Below are positions 1 through 7,146 of a DNA stretch of 64,000 nt, in pieces. How positions within the stretch are numbered: position 1 is the first letter of the stretch; each line of letters begins with the position of its first letter. The stretch is from NCBI GenBank assembly GCA_022072085.1, contig JAJVII010000051.1, forward strand, positions 39,819 through 103,818, in the 5' to 3' direction. Made by a program: the position numbers and the translations under genes. The DNA is from Phycisphaerae bacterium. Lineage in GTDB: Bacteria > Planctomycetota > Phycisphaerae > JAJVII01. A model generated the notes under the pieces. That model had not been told where the DNA came from. It searched no databases and was given only the letters and a program-made list of their open reading frames with translations.

Positions 1-22
1 CGAGTCTTGACGTCGGCCAGGC

Positions 23-1120
23 TCACTTGACCGGCCAGACGGGCTTGCCGTCGCAGGCCAGATCCTTGATCCAGGACTCCTCGACCATCTTGACGACGTT
101 GGCGGGAATCGGCACGTAGTCGAGCTTCATCGCCTGTTCCTGTCCGCTGGTGTAGCACCAGCTGAAGAACTTCAGGCACGCCGGGACGGTCCGGGCCCGC
201 TCGGCCGGGATTTTCTTGTGCAGGAGGATGAAGCTGGCGCCGACGATCGGCCAGGAGGCGTCGCCGGGCTGGTCGGTCAGGACCATGTAGTAACCGGGGG
301 CGTGGGCCCAGTCGGCGTTGGCGGCGGCGGCCTGGAAGGCGTCCGCGGTCGGCGAGACCCACTTGCCGGCCTGGTTCTGGAGCTGCACGTAGTTCATCTT
401 GTTCTGGATGACATAGGCGTATTCGACATAGCCGATAGACCCCGCGGCCAGATTGACGCGGCTGGCGACGCCCTCGTTGCCGTTTCCGCCGACGGCGGTC
501 TTGGCCGGCCAGGAGACGGACTTGTTGTTGCCGACGCGCGTCTTCCAGTCGTTGGAGACCTTGGAGAGGTAGTTGGTGTAGATCCAGGTCGTGCCCGAGC
601 CGTCGGAACGGTTGACCGGGATGATCGCCAGGTCAGGCAGGGCCAGGTCGGGATTGCTGGTCTTGAGGTCCGCGTCGTTCCAGTTGGTGATCTCGCCGAG
701 GTAGATCCTGGCCAGTTGGGTCGGGGTCAGCTTGAGCTGCCCGGGGGCCACGCCCTTGAGGTTCACCACGGGCACCACGCCGCCGATGATCATGGGGAAC
801 TGCATCAGCCCGCCCTTGTCCAGTTCCTCGGGGGTCAGCGGGGCGTCGGACGCGCCGAAGTCGACGGTGTTGTCGTTGATAGCCTTGATCCCGCCGCCCG
901 AGCCGATGGACTGGTAGTTCATCTTCACGCCGCCGGAGACGTCGTGATACTTATCGGCCCACTTGCTGTAGACGGGGAACGGGAACGTCGCCCCCGCGCC
1001 GTTGATCGTGACGTTGGTCTTGGCGTTGGCGTCCCTCTTGCAGCCGGTGAACACCACCGGAATCAGCAGCGCGAGGGTCAGGACGAGGCTCATCATGGCG
1101 ACAGTCTGCTTGCGGCTCAT
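23..1120 (-). CDS. pstS: Phosphate ABC transporter substrate-binding lipoprotein PstS
   Basis: Captures orthophosphate outside the inner membrane and hands it to the PstCAB transporter. The 365-residue product starts with a lipoprotein signal peptide ending in a lipobox, FTGC, with the lipid-bearing Cys at position 27. The mature part shows the PstS landmarks in order: GAGATFPFPVY near residue 41, an SIGSGGG loop, FGASDAPL, RSDGSGTTW and GNGNEGV, which are the phosphate-contacting segments of the family. Length is normal for PstS. The ATG at 1120 follows an AAGGAG-type ribosome site. The gene runs toward the left window edge, so pstC and pstA may follow outside. A Pho-box-like repeat lies 39-68 bases upstream of the start, which fits control by a PhoB/PhoP-type response regulator. 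Identification is firm; regulation is inferred. Confidence 0.95.
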   Translation of the reverse strand: MSRKQTVAMMSLVLTLALLIPVVFTGCKRDANAKTNVTINGAGATFPFPVYSKWADKYHDVSGGVKMNYQSIGSGGGIKAINDNTVDFGASDAPLTPEELDKGGLMQFPMIIGGVVPVVNLKGVAPGQLKLTPTQLARIYLGEITNWNDADLKTSNPDLALPDLAIIPVNRSDGSGTTWIYTNYLSKVSNDWKTRVGNNKSVSWPAKTAVGGNGNEGVASRVNLAAGSIGYVEYAYVIQNKMNYVQLQNQAGKWVSPTADAFQAAAANADWAHAPGYYMVLTDQPGDASWPIVGASFILLHKKIPAERARTVPACLKFFSWCYTSGQEQAMKLDYVPIPANVVKMVEESWIKDLACDGKPVWPVK

Positions 1121-1146
1121 AGAATCGCTCCTTATTTGTACGTTAG

Positions 1147-1188
1147 CCTATACCCGCACTGCTAAGGCGCGATTAAGAAGCGGTTAAC
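1147..1188 (-). promoter_or_regulatory. Pho-box-like triple repeat plus -10 upstream of pstS
   Basis: Read on the minus strand, three 8-base units, GTTAACCG, CTTAATCG and CTTAGCAG, are separated by exactly 3 bases each (1188-1181, 1177-1170, 1166-1159), giving an 11-base period. This matches the layout of known Pho boxes, most closely the cyanobacterial form with CTTAACCT units. A TATAGG hexamer (1152-1147) follows 6 bases later and is a plausible -10 for pstS, with the repeats taking the place of the -35. Confidence 0.65.
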
Positions 1189-1386
1189 ATCCGGATAGCT
1201 CTATCAGGGCCCCCAAGCCGCACTTCTCCCGGCAGATACGCGAATTGTAAAGATTGCGATAACGTCGTTCAGCCCCCCTGCGGACCGCGTTTACAAAGTC
1301 CTGCGCTCGGTTGATGCCGCCGGTGTCGGGCGGCCTGACGAATTGACCGACGGTCTCGGGGCCTGCGGACGGAGCGGGATTGCAGC

Positions 1387-2253
1387 TCAAGCTCGCCCCT
1401 TGGGCGTGCGGGATTCCCCGTCGTGCCCGCGCGGGACGGCGCCGACCCAGCGCTCGTCCACCGGCTGGTTGGCCAGTTGATAGCGCGTGTCGCAGCTCAG
1501 GCGGTATTGCCCGCCGGCGTTGTTCAGCGACCCGTGCATCGTGAACATGCCGAAGACCATCGCGTCGCCCATCGCGAACTCGGCTGTCTGCCACTGCCCG
1601 CCCCACTTGGCGACGACGTCCAGCGGGTCGCGGCTGTACCAGCCGTCCGACTTGTCGCGGTCCACGTCGCTGCGTCCGTAGGTGTCGCGCAGGCCCGCGA
1701 AGCGGTGGCTGCCGACCAGCACGGCCAGCGGCCCGCGGTCGATGCCCACGTCGCAGAATGGCGTCCAGCAGGTGAACAGTTCCAGCGTGCCGCGGCCCAT
1801 GTAGACCACGTCATAGTGGGCCCCGGTGTTGCTGCCCGGCGGCACGGCCCGCAGCCACTTGTAGGGGAAGGTGAAGACCTCGCCGCCGAGCAGGTCCGCG
1901 AAGAAGCTCATCACCCGCTCGCCTTCGAGCACCGAGAGCACCTCGTCGCTGCCGGCCACCTCCGGTACGCGGCTGAGCAGCCCGCCGCCCTTGACTGCGG
2001 GGTGGGCCCAGGCCTCGTCGAGCGGCCGGCTGCGGTCGAGCTGCCCCTTGCCGTCGAGGTAGCGGATCACCACGTCGCGGGCGGCCCGCACCCTGGCCGG
2101 GTCGTGCAGCCCGCGGATCAGCAGGTAGCCGTCCTCCGCCAGCCGCTCGTGCAGGCCCGCGCGATCGCCCAGAAGCCCGTTCGCGTCGCGCAGCCGCCCG
2201 AGCTGCGGCGAGTCCAGTGTCAACGTCTCATTCCCCATCGTGACGGTCTTCAT
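1387..2253 (-). CDS. Phytanoyl-CoA dioxygenase (PhyH) family Fe(II)/2-oxoglutarate oxygenase
   Basis: Member of the PhyH family of Fe(II)/2-oxoglutarate-dependent oxygenases, which hydroxylate varied substrates. The 288-residue protein carries the HxD iron motif (His146 and Asp148 in GAHYDVV), the distal iron histidine at His240 (MHGSLNN) and a 2-oxoglutarate-binding arginine at 251 or 257 in RLSCDTR. The GDRA and GYLLIRG segments near the N-terminus are typical of the family. There is no signal peptide, so it is cytoplasmic. It lies 81 bases downstream of a Nudix gene on the same strand and may be co-transcribed. Substrate cannot be deduced: the family includes ectoine, halogenation and secondary-metabolism enzymes, and no pathway partner is adjacent. 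Confidence 0.85.
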   Translation of the reverse strand: MKTVTMGNETLTLDSPQLGRLRDANGLLGDRAGLHERLAEDGYLLIRGLHDPARVRAARDVVIRYLDGKGQLDRSRPLDEAWAHPAVKGGGLLSRVPEVAGSDEVLSVLEGERVMSFFADLLGGEVFTFPYKWLRAVPPGSNTGAHYDVVYMGRGTLELFTCWTPFCDVGIDRGPLAVLVGSHRFAGLRDTYGRSDVDRDKSDGWYSRDPLDVVAKWGGQWQTAEFAMGDAMVFGMFTMHGSLNNAGGQYRLSCDTRYQLANQPVDERWVGAVPRGHDGESRTPKGRA

Positions 2254-2334
2254 GTGCGCCTCGCTTGACGATTGTCGATGCGGACCGGCGTGAAAACTCG
2301 AGGGGATTCTAGGCGCACCGATGCGATGCGGCGA

Positions 2335-2751
2335 TCATCTGCCGGCGCGATCGAACGTCGCGAGTTGCGCGATCAGCGAAGCGTTGGCGGGCGGGAAGTT
2401 GAAACGGGGCAACTCCGTCGGCAGCACCCAGCGCAGTTCGCGCCCGTCGGGGGCCCGGGCCGGTTCGCCGGGTCCACGCAGCCGGCAAGTCACCGGAAAG
2501 AAGCACAGCCGCGCATGTGGATAGTCCCAGTCGAACGGGGGCAGGGCGGAGGCCGGGTCGGCCGCCAACCCGGTCTCCTCCATAAGTTCCCGTATTGCAG
2601 CCTCTTGCGGAGATTCGCCCGGCTCGATCTTACCCCCGGGAAGTTCCCACAGCCCCCCCAGATCGGCTTCGGCAGGCCGCTTCACGATGCAAATTCGCCC
2701 GCTGTTACCAAAGCAGACGGCGAGTGCGATTTTCTTCCGAGAATAACGCAT
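2335..2751 (-). CDS. Nudix hydrolase, MutT-like
   Basis: Hydrolyses a nucleoside diphosphate linked to another group, probably an oxidised dNTP of the MutT kind. The 138-residue protein contains a complete Nudix box at residues 40-62: G, five residues, E46, seven residues, then REL-EE-GL with the metal-binding glutamates 55, 58 and 59. The preceding GGLWELPGG and the beta strand FPVTCRL are typical of MutT/YfcD-type enzymes. No signal peptide is present. The ATG at 2751 lacks a convincing Shine-Dalgarno. Its promoter region overlaps the divergent promoter of a putative small RNA. Family assignment is sure; the exact substrate is not. Confidence 0.88.
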   Translation of the reverse strand: MRYSRKKIALAVCFGNSGRICIVKRPAEADLGGLWELPGGKIEPGESPQEAAIRELMEETGLAADPASALPPFDWDYPHARLCFFPVTCRLRGPGEPARAPDGRELRWVLPTELPRFNFPPANASLIAQLATFDRAGR

Positions 2752-2784
2752 AAGATAAGCTACATGCTATACTTAAAAGAATCA

Positions 2785-2813
2785 TTGACAGCCCGGAATT
2801 CCACCAGTATAGT
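2785..2813 (+). promoter_or_regulatory. Strong sigma-70-type promoter TTGACA-N17-TATAGT
   Basis: A perfect -35 (TTGACA, 2785-2790), a 17-base spacer and a near-perfect -10 (TATAGT, 2808-2813) make this the best vegetative promoter in the window. The predicted start near 2820 is followed by about 117 bases with no open frame of note and then an intrinsic terminator, so it appears to drive a short non-coding transcript. Confidence 0.7.
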
Positions 2814-2819
2814 GATTTC

Positions 2820-2936
2820 TGAGTCGCCTATTTCGAACATCCACCCCGGCCCCCGCGCCGGGGTTCAACAACTATACGGCTGCCTCTTAGCCGTGGCAAC
2901 TTCCGGACGGTTCACAAGCTGCCCGGAAGTTTTTTT
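2820..2936 (+). ncRNA. Putative small structured RNA, family not recognised
   Basis: Bounded by a strong promoter and an intrinsic terminator, this stretch of about 117 bases could form three hairpins in a row. The first has a 7-base stem CCCCGGC/GCCGGGG (2843-2862 region), the second a 6-base stem ACGGCT/AGCCGT (2876-2894 region), and the third is the 9-base terminator stem. It does not resemble 6S RNA (the ends do not pair), SRP RNA, tmRNA or any riboswitch core I know. The next gene, pyrK, has its own leaderless promoter, so this is more likely an independent RNA than a pyrK leader. An attenuator for pyrK remains possible. Confidence 0.5.
2898..2936 (+). terminator. Intrinsic terminator of the small RNA
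   Basis: A 9-base perfect stem, AACTTCCGG (2898-2906) with CCGGAAGTT (2923-2931), closes a 16-base loop and runs into seven consecutive T residues (2930-2936). This is a classic Rho-independent terminator, rare in the rest of this GC-rich window. Confidence 0.75.
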
Positions 2937-2965
2937 GCGCGCGTCGCGCGGCCGCGCGCCTCTGA

Positions 2966-2990
2966 AACTTCGCACGCGCAATGCGAAGTT
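2966..2990 (+). other. Hairpin without T tract between small RNA and pyrK
   Basis: AACTTCGCA (2966-2974) pairs with TGCGAAGTT (2982-2990) across a 7-base loop. No T run follows. It shares the AACTTC...GAAGTT ends of the terminator just upstream, so the two could be alternative pairings if transcription reads through. The rest of the 324-base gap between the Nudix gene and pyrK holds only the small-RNA unit and the pyrK promoter. Confidence 0.4.
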
Positions 2991-3039
2991 GAAGCTGAGC
3001 TTGAAGTTGAACCCGCTTCCCGGTTCCTCGCGCAAACGC

Positions 3040-3068
3040 TTGGACGCCTCGCGCGGGCGCGGTATTAT
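3040..3068 (+). promoter_or_regulatory. pyrK promoter giving a leaderless mRNA
   Basis: TTGGAC (3040-3045), a 17-base spacer and TATTAT (3063-3068) lie directly before pyrK; only 7 bases separate the -10 from the ATG at 3076, so transcription should start at or next to the start codon. No Shine-Dalgarno is present. Confidence 0.55.
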
Positions 3069-3075
3069 CCCGGCG

Positions 3076-4047
3076 ATGAGCGCCACGACCCATCCGCGCG
3101 GCCTGTTCGACGCGCAGGTCATCTCGAATCGCCAGATCTGTCGCGAGCATTTCCGCCTCGTGCTGTCGGTGAAGGATTTCCCCGCGGCTGCGCCCGGCCA
3201 GTTCGTCCAACTCGGCTGCCGCGATCCGCACGCGCCGCCTGACGAGCCCGATGAGCATGAGTGGATCGACGCCGACGACCCCGGCCTGCGGACGCGCTCG
3301 CTGGTCGCGCCGACGCCGCTGCTGCGAAGGCCGTTCTCGCTCGCGGGCGCCGAGCCCGATCCGCAGCGCCCCGGCTGCACGCTGCTGGAGATCATCCATC
3401 GCGTCGTCGGCCTGGGGACTGCCCGGCTGGCGGGCCTGCGCGAGGGGGACGCGATCGACCTGCTCGGCCCGCTGGGCAACGGGTTTCCCCTGCCGCGCGC
3501 GGGGCAGCGGGCTGTCCTGGTCGGCGGCGGCGTGGGCATCCCGCCGATGATCTACCTGGCCCGGGCGCTGGGCGCCGCGGACGTTGGCGGCGTCGCCGTC
3601 TGCGGCGTGACGACGGCCGACCTGCTGCCGCTGACCTGGGCCGACGGCGTTGCGGCCGACCCGCAGGGCCTGCCGACCCGCTGCATCCGCGAGTTCGCCG
3701 ACTTCGGCATCGACGCGGTGGTCGCCAGCGATGACGGCAGCGTCGGCGTGCCCGGCCGCGTCACGGTCGCGCTCCAGCGCGTGCTGGACCATCTGGCGCT
3801 GCCGGCCGGCGACGTGGTCGTCTACACCTGCGGGCCCGAGCGGATGATGCGGGCGGTGACCGAGATGTCGCAGGCCCGCGGGCTGACCACGTGGGTCTGC
3901 ATGGAGCGTTCGATGGCCTGCGGCATGGGAACCTGCCAGAGTTGCGTCTGCCGCGTGAACGACAAGTCGTCCGACGACGGCTGGCGCTACCGCCTGGTCT
4001 GCACCGACGGCCCGGTCTTCGACGGCCGTGTGCTGATCTGGGACTGA
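3076..4047 (+). CDS. pyrK: Dihydroorotate dehydrogenase electron-transfer subunit PyrK
   Basis: Iron-sulfur flavoprotein that passes electrons from class 1B dihydroorotate dehydrogenase (PyrD, next gene) to NAD. The 323-residue product has a ferredoxin-reductase fold: the FAD motif RRPFSL at 84-89, the nucleotide-binding GGGVGIPP at 150-157, and a C-terminal 2Fe-2S site with Cys282, 287, 290 and 309 in the family's spacing. An acidic, proline-rich insert of roughly 25 residues (about 53-78) precedes the FAD motif and makes it longer than the usual 250-260 residues. The ATG at 3076 is chosen because upstream codons are not conserved-looking and the promoter abuts it. pyrD follows 52 bases later. 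Confidence 0.93.
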   Translation: MSATTHPRGLFDAQVISNRQICREHFRLVLSVKDFPAAAPGQFVQLGCRDPHAPPDEPDEHEWIDADDPGLRTRSLVAPTPLLRRPFSLAGAEPDPQRPGCTLLEIIHRVVGLGTARLAGLREGDAIDLLGPLGNGFPLPRAGQRAVLVGGGVGIPPMIYLARALGAADVGGVAVCGVTTADLLPLTWADGVAADPQGLPTRCIREFADFGIDAVVASDDGSVGVPGRVTVALQRVLDHLALPAGDVVVYTCGPERMMRAVTEMSQARGLTTWVCMERSMACGMGTCQSCVCRVNDKSSDDGWRYRLVCTDGPVFDGRVLIWD

Positions 4048-4099
4048 ACGCGAACGCGGATTGTGCTAGAATGGGCCCGCCCGGACCCGAGCCGACGGA

Positions 4100-5098
4100 G
4101 TGCAACCGATTTTGACTGACGCCGCGACACAACCCGACGTTGACCTCTCGGTCGATTTCTGCGGGATTGCGATGAAGAACCCGCTGACCACGGCCAGCGG
4201 GACTTCCGGCTACGCGTTCGAGTACGGCGACTTCGTCGACCTGCGGCTGCTTGGGGCGTTCGTCACCAAGTCGATCACGCTGCACCCGCGCAAGGGCAAC
4301 GCCCCGCCGCGGATCATCGAGACCCGCGCGGGCATGCTCAACGCGATCGGCCTGGCCAACGTCGGGCTGGAGGCGTTCGTCGCTGAGAAGGTCCCCCAGC
4401 TCCGCGAGATGGGCCTGCCGGTGTTCGTCAACGTCGCGGGCACCGCGATCGACGACTACTGCCAGGTGGCCCGCCGCCTCAACGAGGTGGACGTCGTCCG
4501 CGGGCTGGAGCTGAACATCAGTTGCCCCAACGTCAAGGAGGGCGGCATCAGCTTCGGCACCGACTGTGGCCAGGTGGCCGGGATCACGTCGGCCATCCGC
4601 GCTGCGGCCCCCGACAAGGTGCTGGTGGTCAAGCTCTCGCCCAACGTGACCGACATCGCCGCGACGGCCGCCGCCGCCGTCGATGCCGGCGCCGACGCCC
4701 TGAGTCTGGTCAACACTTTCACCGCGATGGCCGTCGACGTGGACCGCCGCCGCCCGATGCTTTCCAACGGCAACGGCGGGCTGTCGGGACCGGCCATCCG
4801 CCCGATCGCCGTCTATATGGTCCACCGCGTCTACTCGCAGGTGGCCCGCAAGCACAACATTCCGATCATGGGCATGGGCGGCATCCAGACCGCCCGCGAC
4901 GCCCTGGAGTTCCTGATCGCCGGGGCGACCGCCCTGAGCGTGGGCACGGCGCTGTTCGTCGATCCGACCGCCCCGGTGAAGATTCTGGACGGGCTGGCGG
5001 ACTACTGCCGCCGGCACAACCTGTCGGCCCTTCGCGAGGTCATCGGCTCACTGCAATTCCCCGAGCCGGGCAAGGGCTACAAGTCAACGTACGCGTGA
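4100..5098 (+). CDS. pyrD: Dihydroorotate dehydrogenase, class 1B catalytic subunit PyrD
   Basis: FMN enzyme that oxidises dihydroorotate to orotate in pyrimidine synthesis, acting with PyrK in the cytoplasm. Conserved blocks include NPLTTASGT near the N-terminus, KGN and NAIGLANVG (substrate and FMN contacts), ELNISCPNVKEGG carrying substrate-binding residues of the class, KLSPNV, and the phosphate-binding GMGGI and GTALF at the C-terminus. Length (about 330) is normal. The start is uncertain: GTG at 4100 sits on top of the GGAG that would serve as ribosome site, while TTG at 4112 is 11 bases after it. A TAGAAT hexamer at about 4069 might give a second promoter, but the -35 is weak. Co-expression with pyrK is expected. 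Confidence 0.94.
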   Translation: MQPILTDAATQPDVDLSVDFCGIAMKNPLTTASGTSGYAFEYGDFVDLRLLGAFVTKSITLHPRKGNAPPRIIETRAGMLNAIGLANVGLEAFVAEKVPQLREMGLPVFVNVAGTAIDDYCQVARRLNEVDVVRGLELNISCPNVKEGGISFGTDCGQVAGITSAIRAAAPDKVLVVKLSPNVTDIAATAAAAVDAGADALSLVNTFTAMAVDVDRRRPMLSNGNGGLSGPAIRPIAVYMVHRVYSQVARKHNIPIMGMGGIQTARDALEFLIAGATALSVGTALFVDPTAPVKILDGLADYCRRHNLSALREVIGSLQFPEPGKGYKSTYA

Positions 5099-5167
5099 CG
5101 GCGCGTTCGCGTCGCCGCGCTTTCGACAGACGGTCGCTCGTTTCATCTCTGCCGGAAGGAGGCAAAC

Positions 5168-5779
5168 ATGTTGCGCTGTCTGATCGCCGGTGTGCTCGGC
5201 GCCGTCGTGGCGTTTGCCTGGAGCTGGTTCTCCTACGAGGTGCTGACCTGGCACAACATGACGCTCTGGGAGCTGCCCCGGCACGCGGAGTTCCAGGCCG
5301 AGCTGATCCGCCAGTTCCCCCCCAAGTCGAACGACGAAATCTACGAGCCCGGCGTCTACATGTTCCCCTACCGCGACAAGGCCAAGAGCGAAGACTGGCA
5401 GAAGGCCTACGCCTCCAGCCCGGCCGGTCTGCTGTTCGTCTATCCCAGCGGCGGGCCGCCGATCACCCACCGCACCCATGTCAAGTTCGGCCTGGGCTGC
5501 CTGGCCTGCGCCCTGCTGGCGGCGGTGCTGCTGTCGCTGGCGTCCGGGTCGCTGCCGGGATATTTCCAGCGCGTCTTCTTCGTGATGGTGCTGGCGCTGT
5601 TCGCGGCGGTGGCGGCCTACCTGCCGCTGTGGGATTACCTCTTCCATCCGGCGCCCTACGTACTGGCGATGGTGACCGACCTGATCGCCGCCTGGCTGCT
5701 GGCGGGCCTGGTCATGGCGGCCGTCATCGGGCCCAGGGCCAAGCCGTCCGCCCAGCCCGAAGCCAAGCCCGCGGCCTGA
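5168..5779 (+). CDS. Small membrane protein of unknown function
   Basis: I do not recognise a named family. The 203-residue protein has an N-terminal membrane segment (about 5-25), then a polar stretch of roughly 80 residues likely exposed outside (WELPRHAEFQAEL, and a VYPSGGPP segment), then three more hydrophobic segments near 110-130, 135-155 and 168-192, and a short Ala/Pro/Lys tail. The start is well supported by AAGGAGG six bases before the ATG. It follows pyrD by 69 bases but nothing links it to pyrimidine synthesis. The topology, with a long first outside loop, resembles uncharacterised planctomycete membrane proteins; this is a general impression only. Confidence 0.7.
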   Translation: MLRCLIAGVLGAVVAFAWSWFSYEVLTWHNMTLWELPRHAEFQAELIRQFPPKSNDEIYEPGVYMFPYRDKAKSEDWQKAYASSPAGLLFVYPSGGPPITHRTHVKFGLGCLACALLAAVLLSLASGSLPGYFQRVFFVMVLALFAAVAAYLPLWDYLFHPAPYVLAMVTDLIAAWLLAGLVMAAVIGPRAKPSAQPEAKPAA

Positions 5780-5847
5780 CGGCGCGCCCGGCTGCCCTTG
5801 GACGGTTGCGGCGGGGGGCCGTGGACGCGCGCGCCAAGAGGGGTCTC

Positions 5848-6113
5848 ACCACAGAGGCACCGAGGCACAGAGAAGAAGAGAGGGCATCCGCAGATTACGC
5901 AGATGACGCAGATTCGTAAGAGAAGAGGGGAGAGCCGCGAATGGACGCGAATCGACGCGAATGGAAGAGAGAGAGTTCTGAATTCTCAATCCTGATTTCT
6001 GATTCGCGTTCATTCGCGTGAATTCGCGGTTCTCCGTTCTTCTCCTCTATCCCATCTGCGTAATCTGCGGATGTATTCTTCTTCTCTTCTCTGTGCCTCC
6101 GTGCCTCTGTGGT
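5848..6113. repeat. Large nested inverted repeat (266 bp) of three repeat families
   Basis: The 430-base gap before proC is filled by a symmetrical array. Outer arms read ACCACAGAGGCACCGAGGC and its complement at 6083-6113; next inside come CATCCGCAGATTACGCAGATG and its complement ending near 6073; the core has CGCGAATGGACGCGAAT units facing CGCGTGAATTCGCGG. The whole could fold into one long imperfect hairpin. Such modules occur in many unrelated GC-rich environmental genomes. No open frame is credible inside it. Confidence 0.8.
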
Positions 6114-6155
6114 GGATATTCTTCTTGCAGGATTCAGTAGACGCTCGCCTGCGCC

Positions 6156-6184
6156 CTGCCATCGCCCGGCGAATCCGCTATACT
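6156..6184 (+). promoter_or_regulatory. proC promoter
   Basis: CTGCCA (6156-6161), a 17-base spacer and TATACT (6179-6184) lie 25 bases before the proC ATG, with a TGGAGG ribosome site at 6198-6203. This is an ordinary leadered arrangement. Confidence 0.55.
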
Positions 6185-6209
6185 CGGGTGTCCTGTTTGG
6201 AGGTGTGCG

Positions 6210-7022
6210 ATGGCGGACTGCGAACTGGCGATCGTCGGCGCCGGCAACATGGCCGAGGCCATCGTCCGCGGCGTGCTGGGCGCGGGCCTGCTGGCGCCCC
6301 AGCAGATCGTGGCGGCTGACCCCGACGCCAAGCGGCGCGAACTGTTCGGGCAGATGGGCGTCGAGGCTGTCGAATCGGCGACGGCGGCCGTGCGGCCGGC
6401 GTCGCGGATCCTGCTGGCGGTCAAGCCCCAGACGATGTCCGCGGTGCTGGCTGAGCTGGCCGGCGTCGCCCGGCCCGACGCGCTGATCGTCTCGATCGCC
6501 GCGGGCGTCTCGACCTGGCGGATCGAGTCGGCGCTGCCCGGCCAATCGCGCCGCGTGGTCCGTGTCATGCCCAACACGCCGATGCTGGTCGGCAGGGGGA
6601 TGTCCGTGCTGGTCAAGGGGTCGCACGCGACCGACGAGGACCTGCACTGGGCCCGGCGGCTGTTCGACGCCGGCGGCGAAACCCTGGTCGTCGACGACGA
6701 GGCCCTGATCGACGCGGTGACCGCGGTGTCCGGCTCCGGTCCGGCCTACTTCTTCTACCTGATCGAGAACATGGTGGCCGCCGGGCAGGCCGAGGGGCTC
6801 AGCGAAGCCGACGCGGTGAAGTTGGCCGCGGTCACCTGCCAGGGAGCCGCGATGCTGCTGCTGGAGTCCGGCCAGCCGCCGCGCGAGCTCCGCCGCAAGG
6901 TGACCAGCCCCGGCGGCACGACGCAGGCGGCCTGCGACCTGCTGGACGCCCGCGGCGTGAAGGAAGCGATGATCGACGCCGTCCGCGCCGCGGCCGCCCG
7001 CAGCCGCGAACTGGGCGGGTGA
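6210..7022 (+). CDS. proC: Pyrroline-5-carboxylate reductase ProC
   Basis: Last step of proline synthesis: reduces pyrroline-5-carboxylate with NAD(P)H. The 270-residue protein begins with the Rossmann motif VGAGNMAEAI near residue 10, then LAVKPQTM, the family block RVMPNTPMLVGRGM, and the C-terminal signature that includes VSGSGPAYFFYLIE and the segment from LRRKVTSPGGTT, which closes the active site. Length matches the family. The start is set by TGGAGG seven bases upstream and the promoter just before it. The downstream bifunctional putA degrades proline by the reverse route, so both directions of the pathway lie within 3 kb. Confidence 0.96.
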   Translation: MADCELAIVGAGNMAEAIVRGVLGAGLLAPQQIVAADPDAKRRELFGQMGVEAVESATAAVRPASRILLAVKPQTMSAVLAELAGVARPDALIVSIAAGVSTWRIESALPGQSRRVVRVMPNTPMLVGRGMSVLVKGSHATDEDLHWARRLFDAGGETLVVDDEALIDAVTAVSGSGPAYFFYLIENMVAAGQAEGLSEADAVKLAAVTCQGAAMLLLESGQPPRELRRKVTSPGGTTQAACDLLDARGVKEAMIDAVRAAAARSRELGG

Positions 7023-7030
7023 TGAGACTT

Positions 7031-7125
7031 GCCACAGATGTACGCAGATGAACACAGATAGGATTCAAGAAGTCCGACGATCCGAAATCTGATTTCATCT
7101 GTGCGTATCTGTGTCCATCTGTGGC
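7031..7125. repeat. CACAGATG-type inverted repeat
   Basis: The gap between proC and the next gene holds two facing arms made of CACAGATG/CGCAGATG words, GCCACAGATGTACGCAGATG at 7031-7050 and its imperfect complement at 7095-7125, separated by a CGAAATCTGATTT spacer. It belongs to the same class of dispersed intergenic palindromes as the array before proC. Confidence 0.7.
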
Positions 7126-7146
7126 TGATCTCTTTGGATGAGACCC

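Noticed and set aside
2820..2936. 6S RNA, SRP RNA or tmRNA identity for the small RNA
   Set aside because: The ends do not pair as in 6S RNA, the SRP GGAAG tetraloop motif is absent, and it is too short with no tRNA-like end for tmRNA.
2272..3075. N-terminal extension of pyrK by about 268 codons
   Set aside because: The extension runs antisense to the Nudix gene and through the small-RNA terminator, and contains no conserved sequence; the promoter abuts the ATG at 3076.
4522..5919. A 465-codon plus-strand frame overlapping pyrD and the membrane protein
   Set aside because: It is a shifted frame of pyrD with Arg/Gly/Pro-rich translation and no ribosome site.
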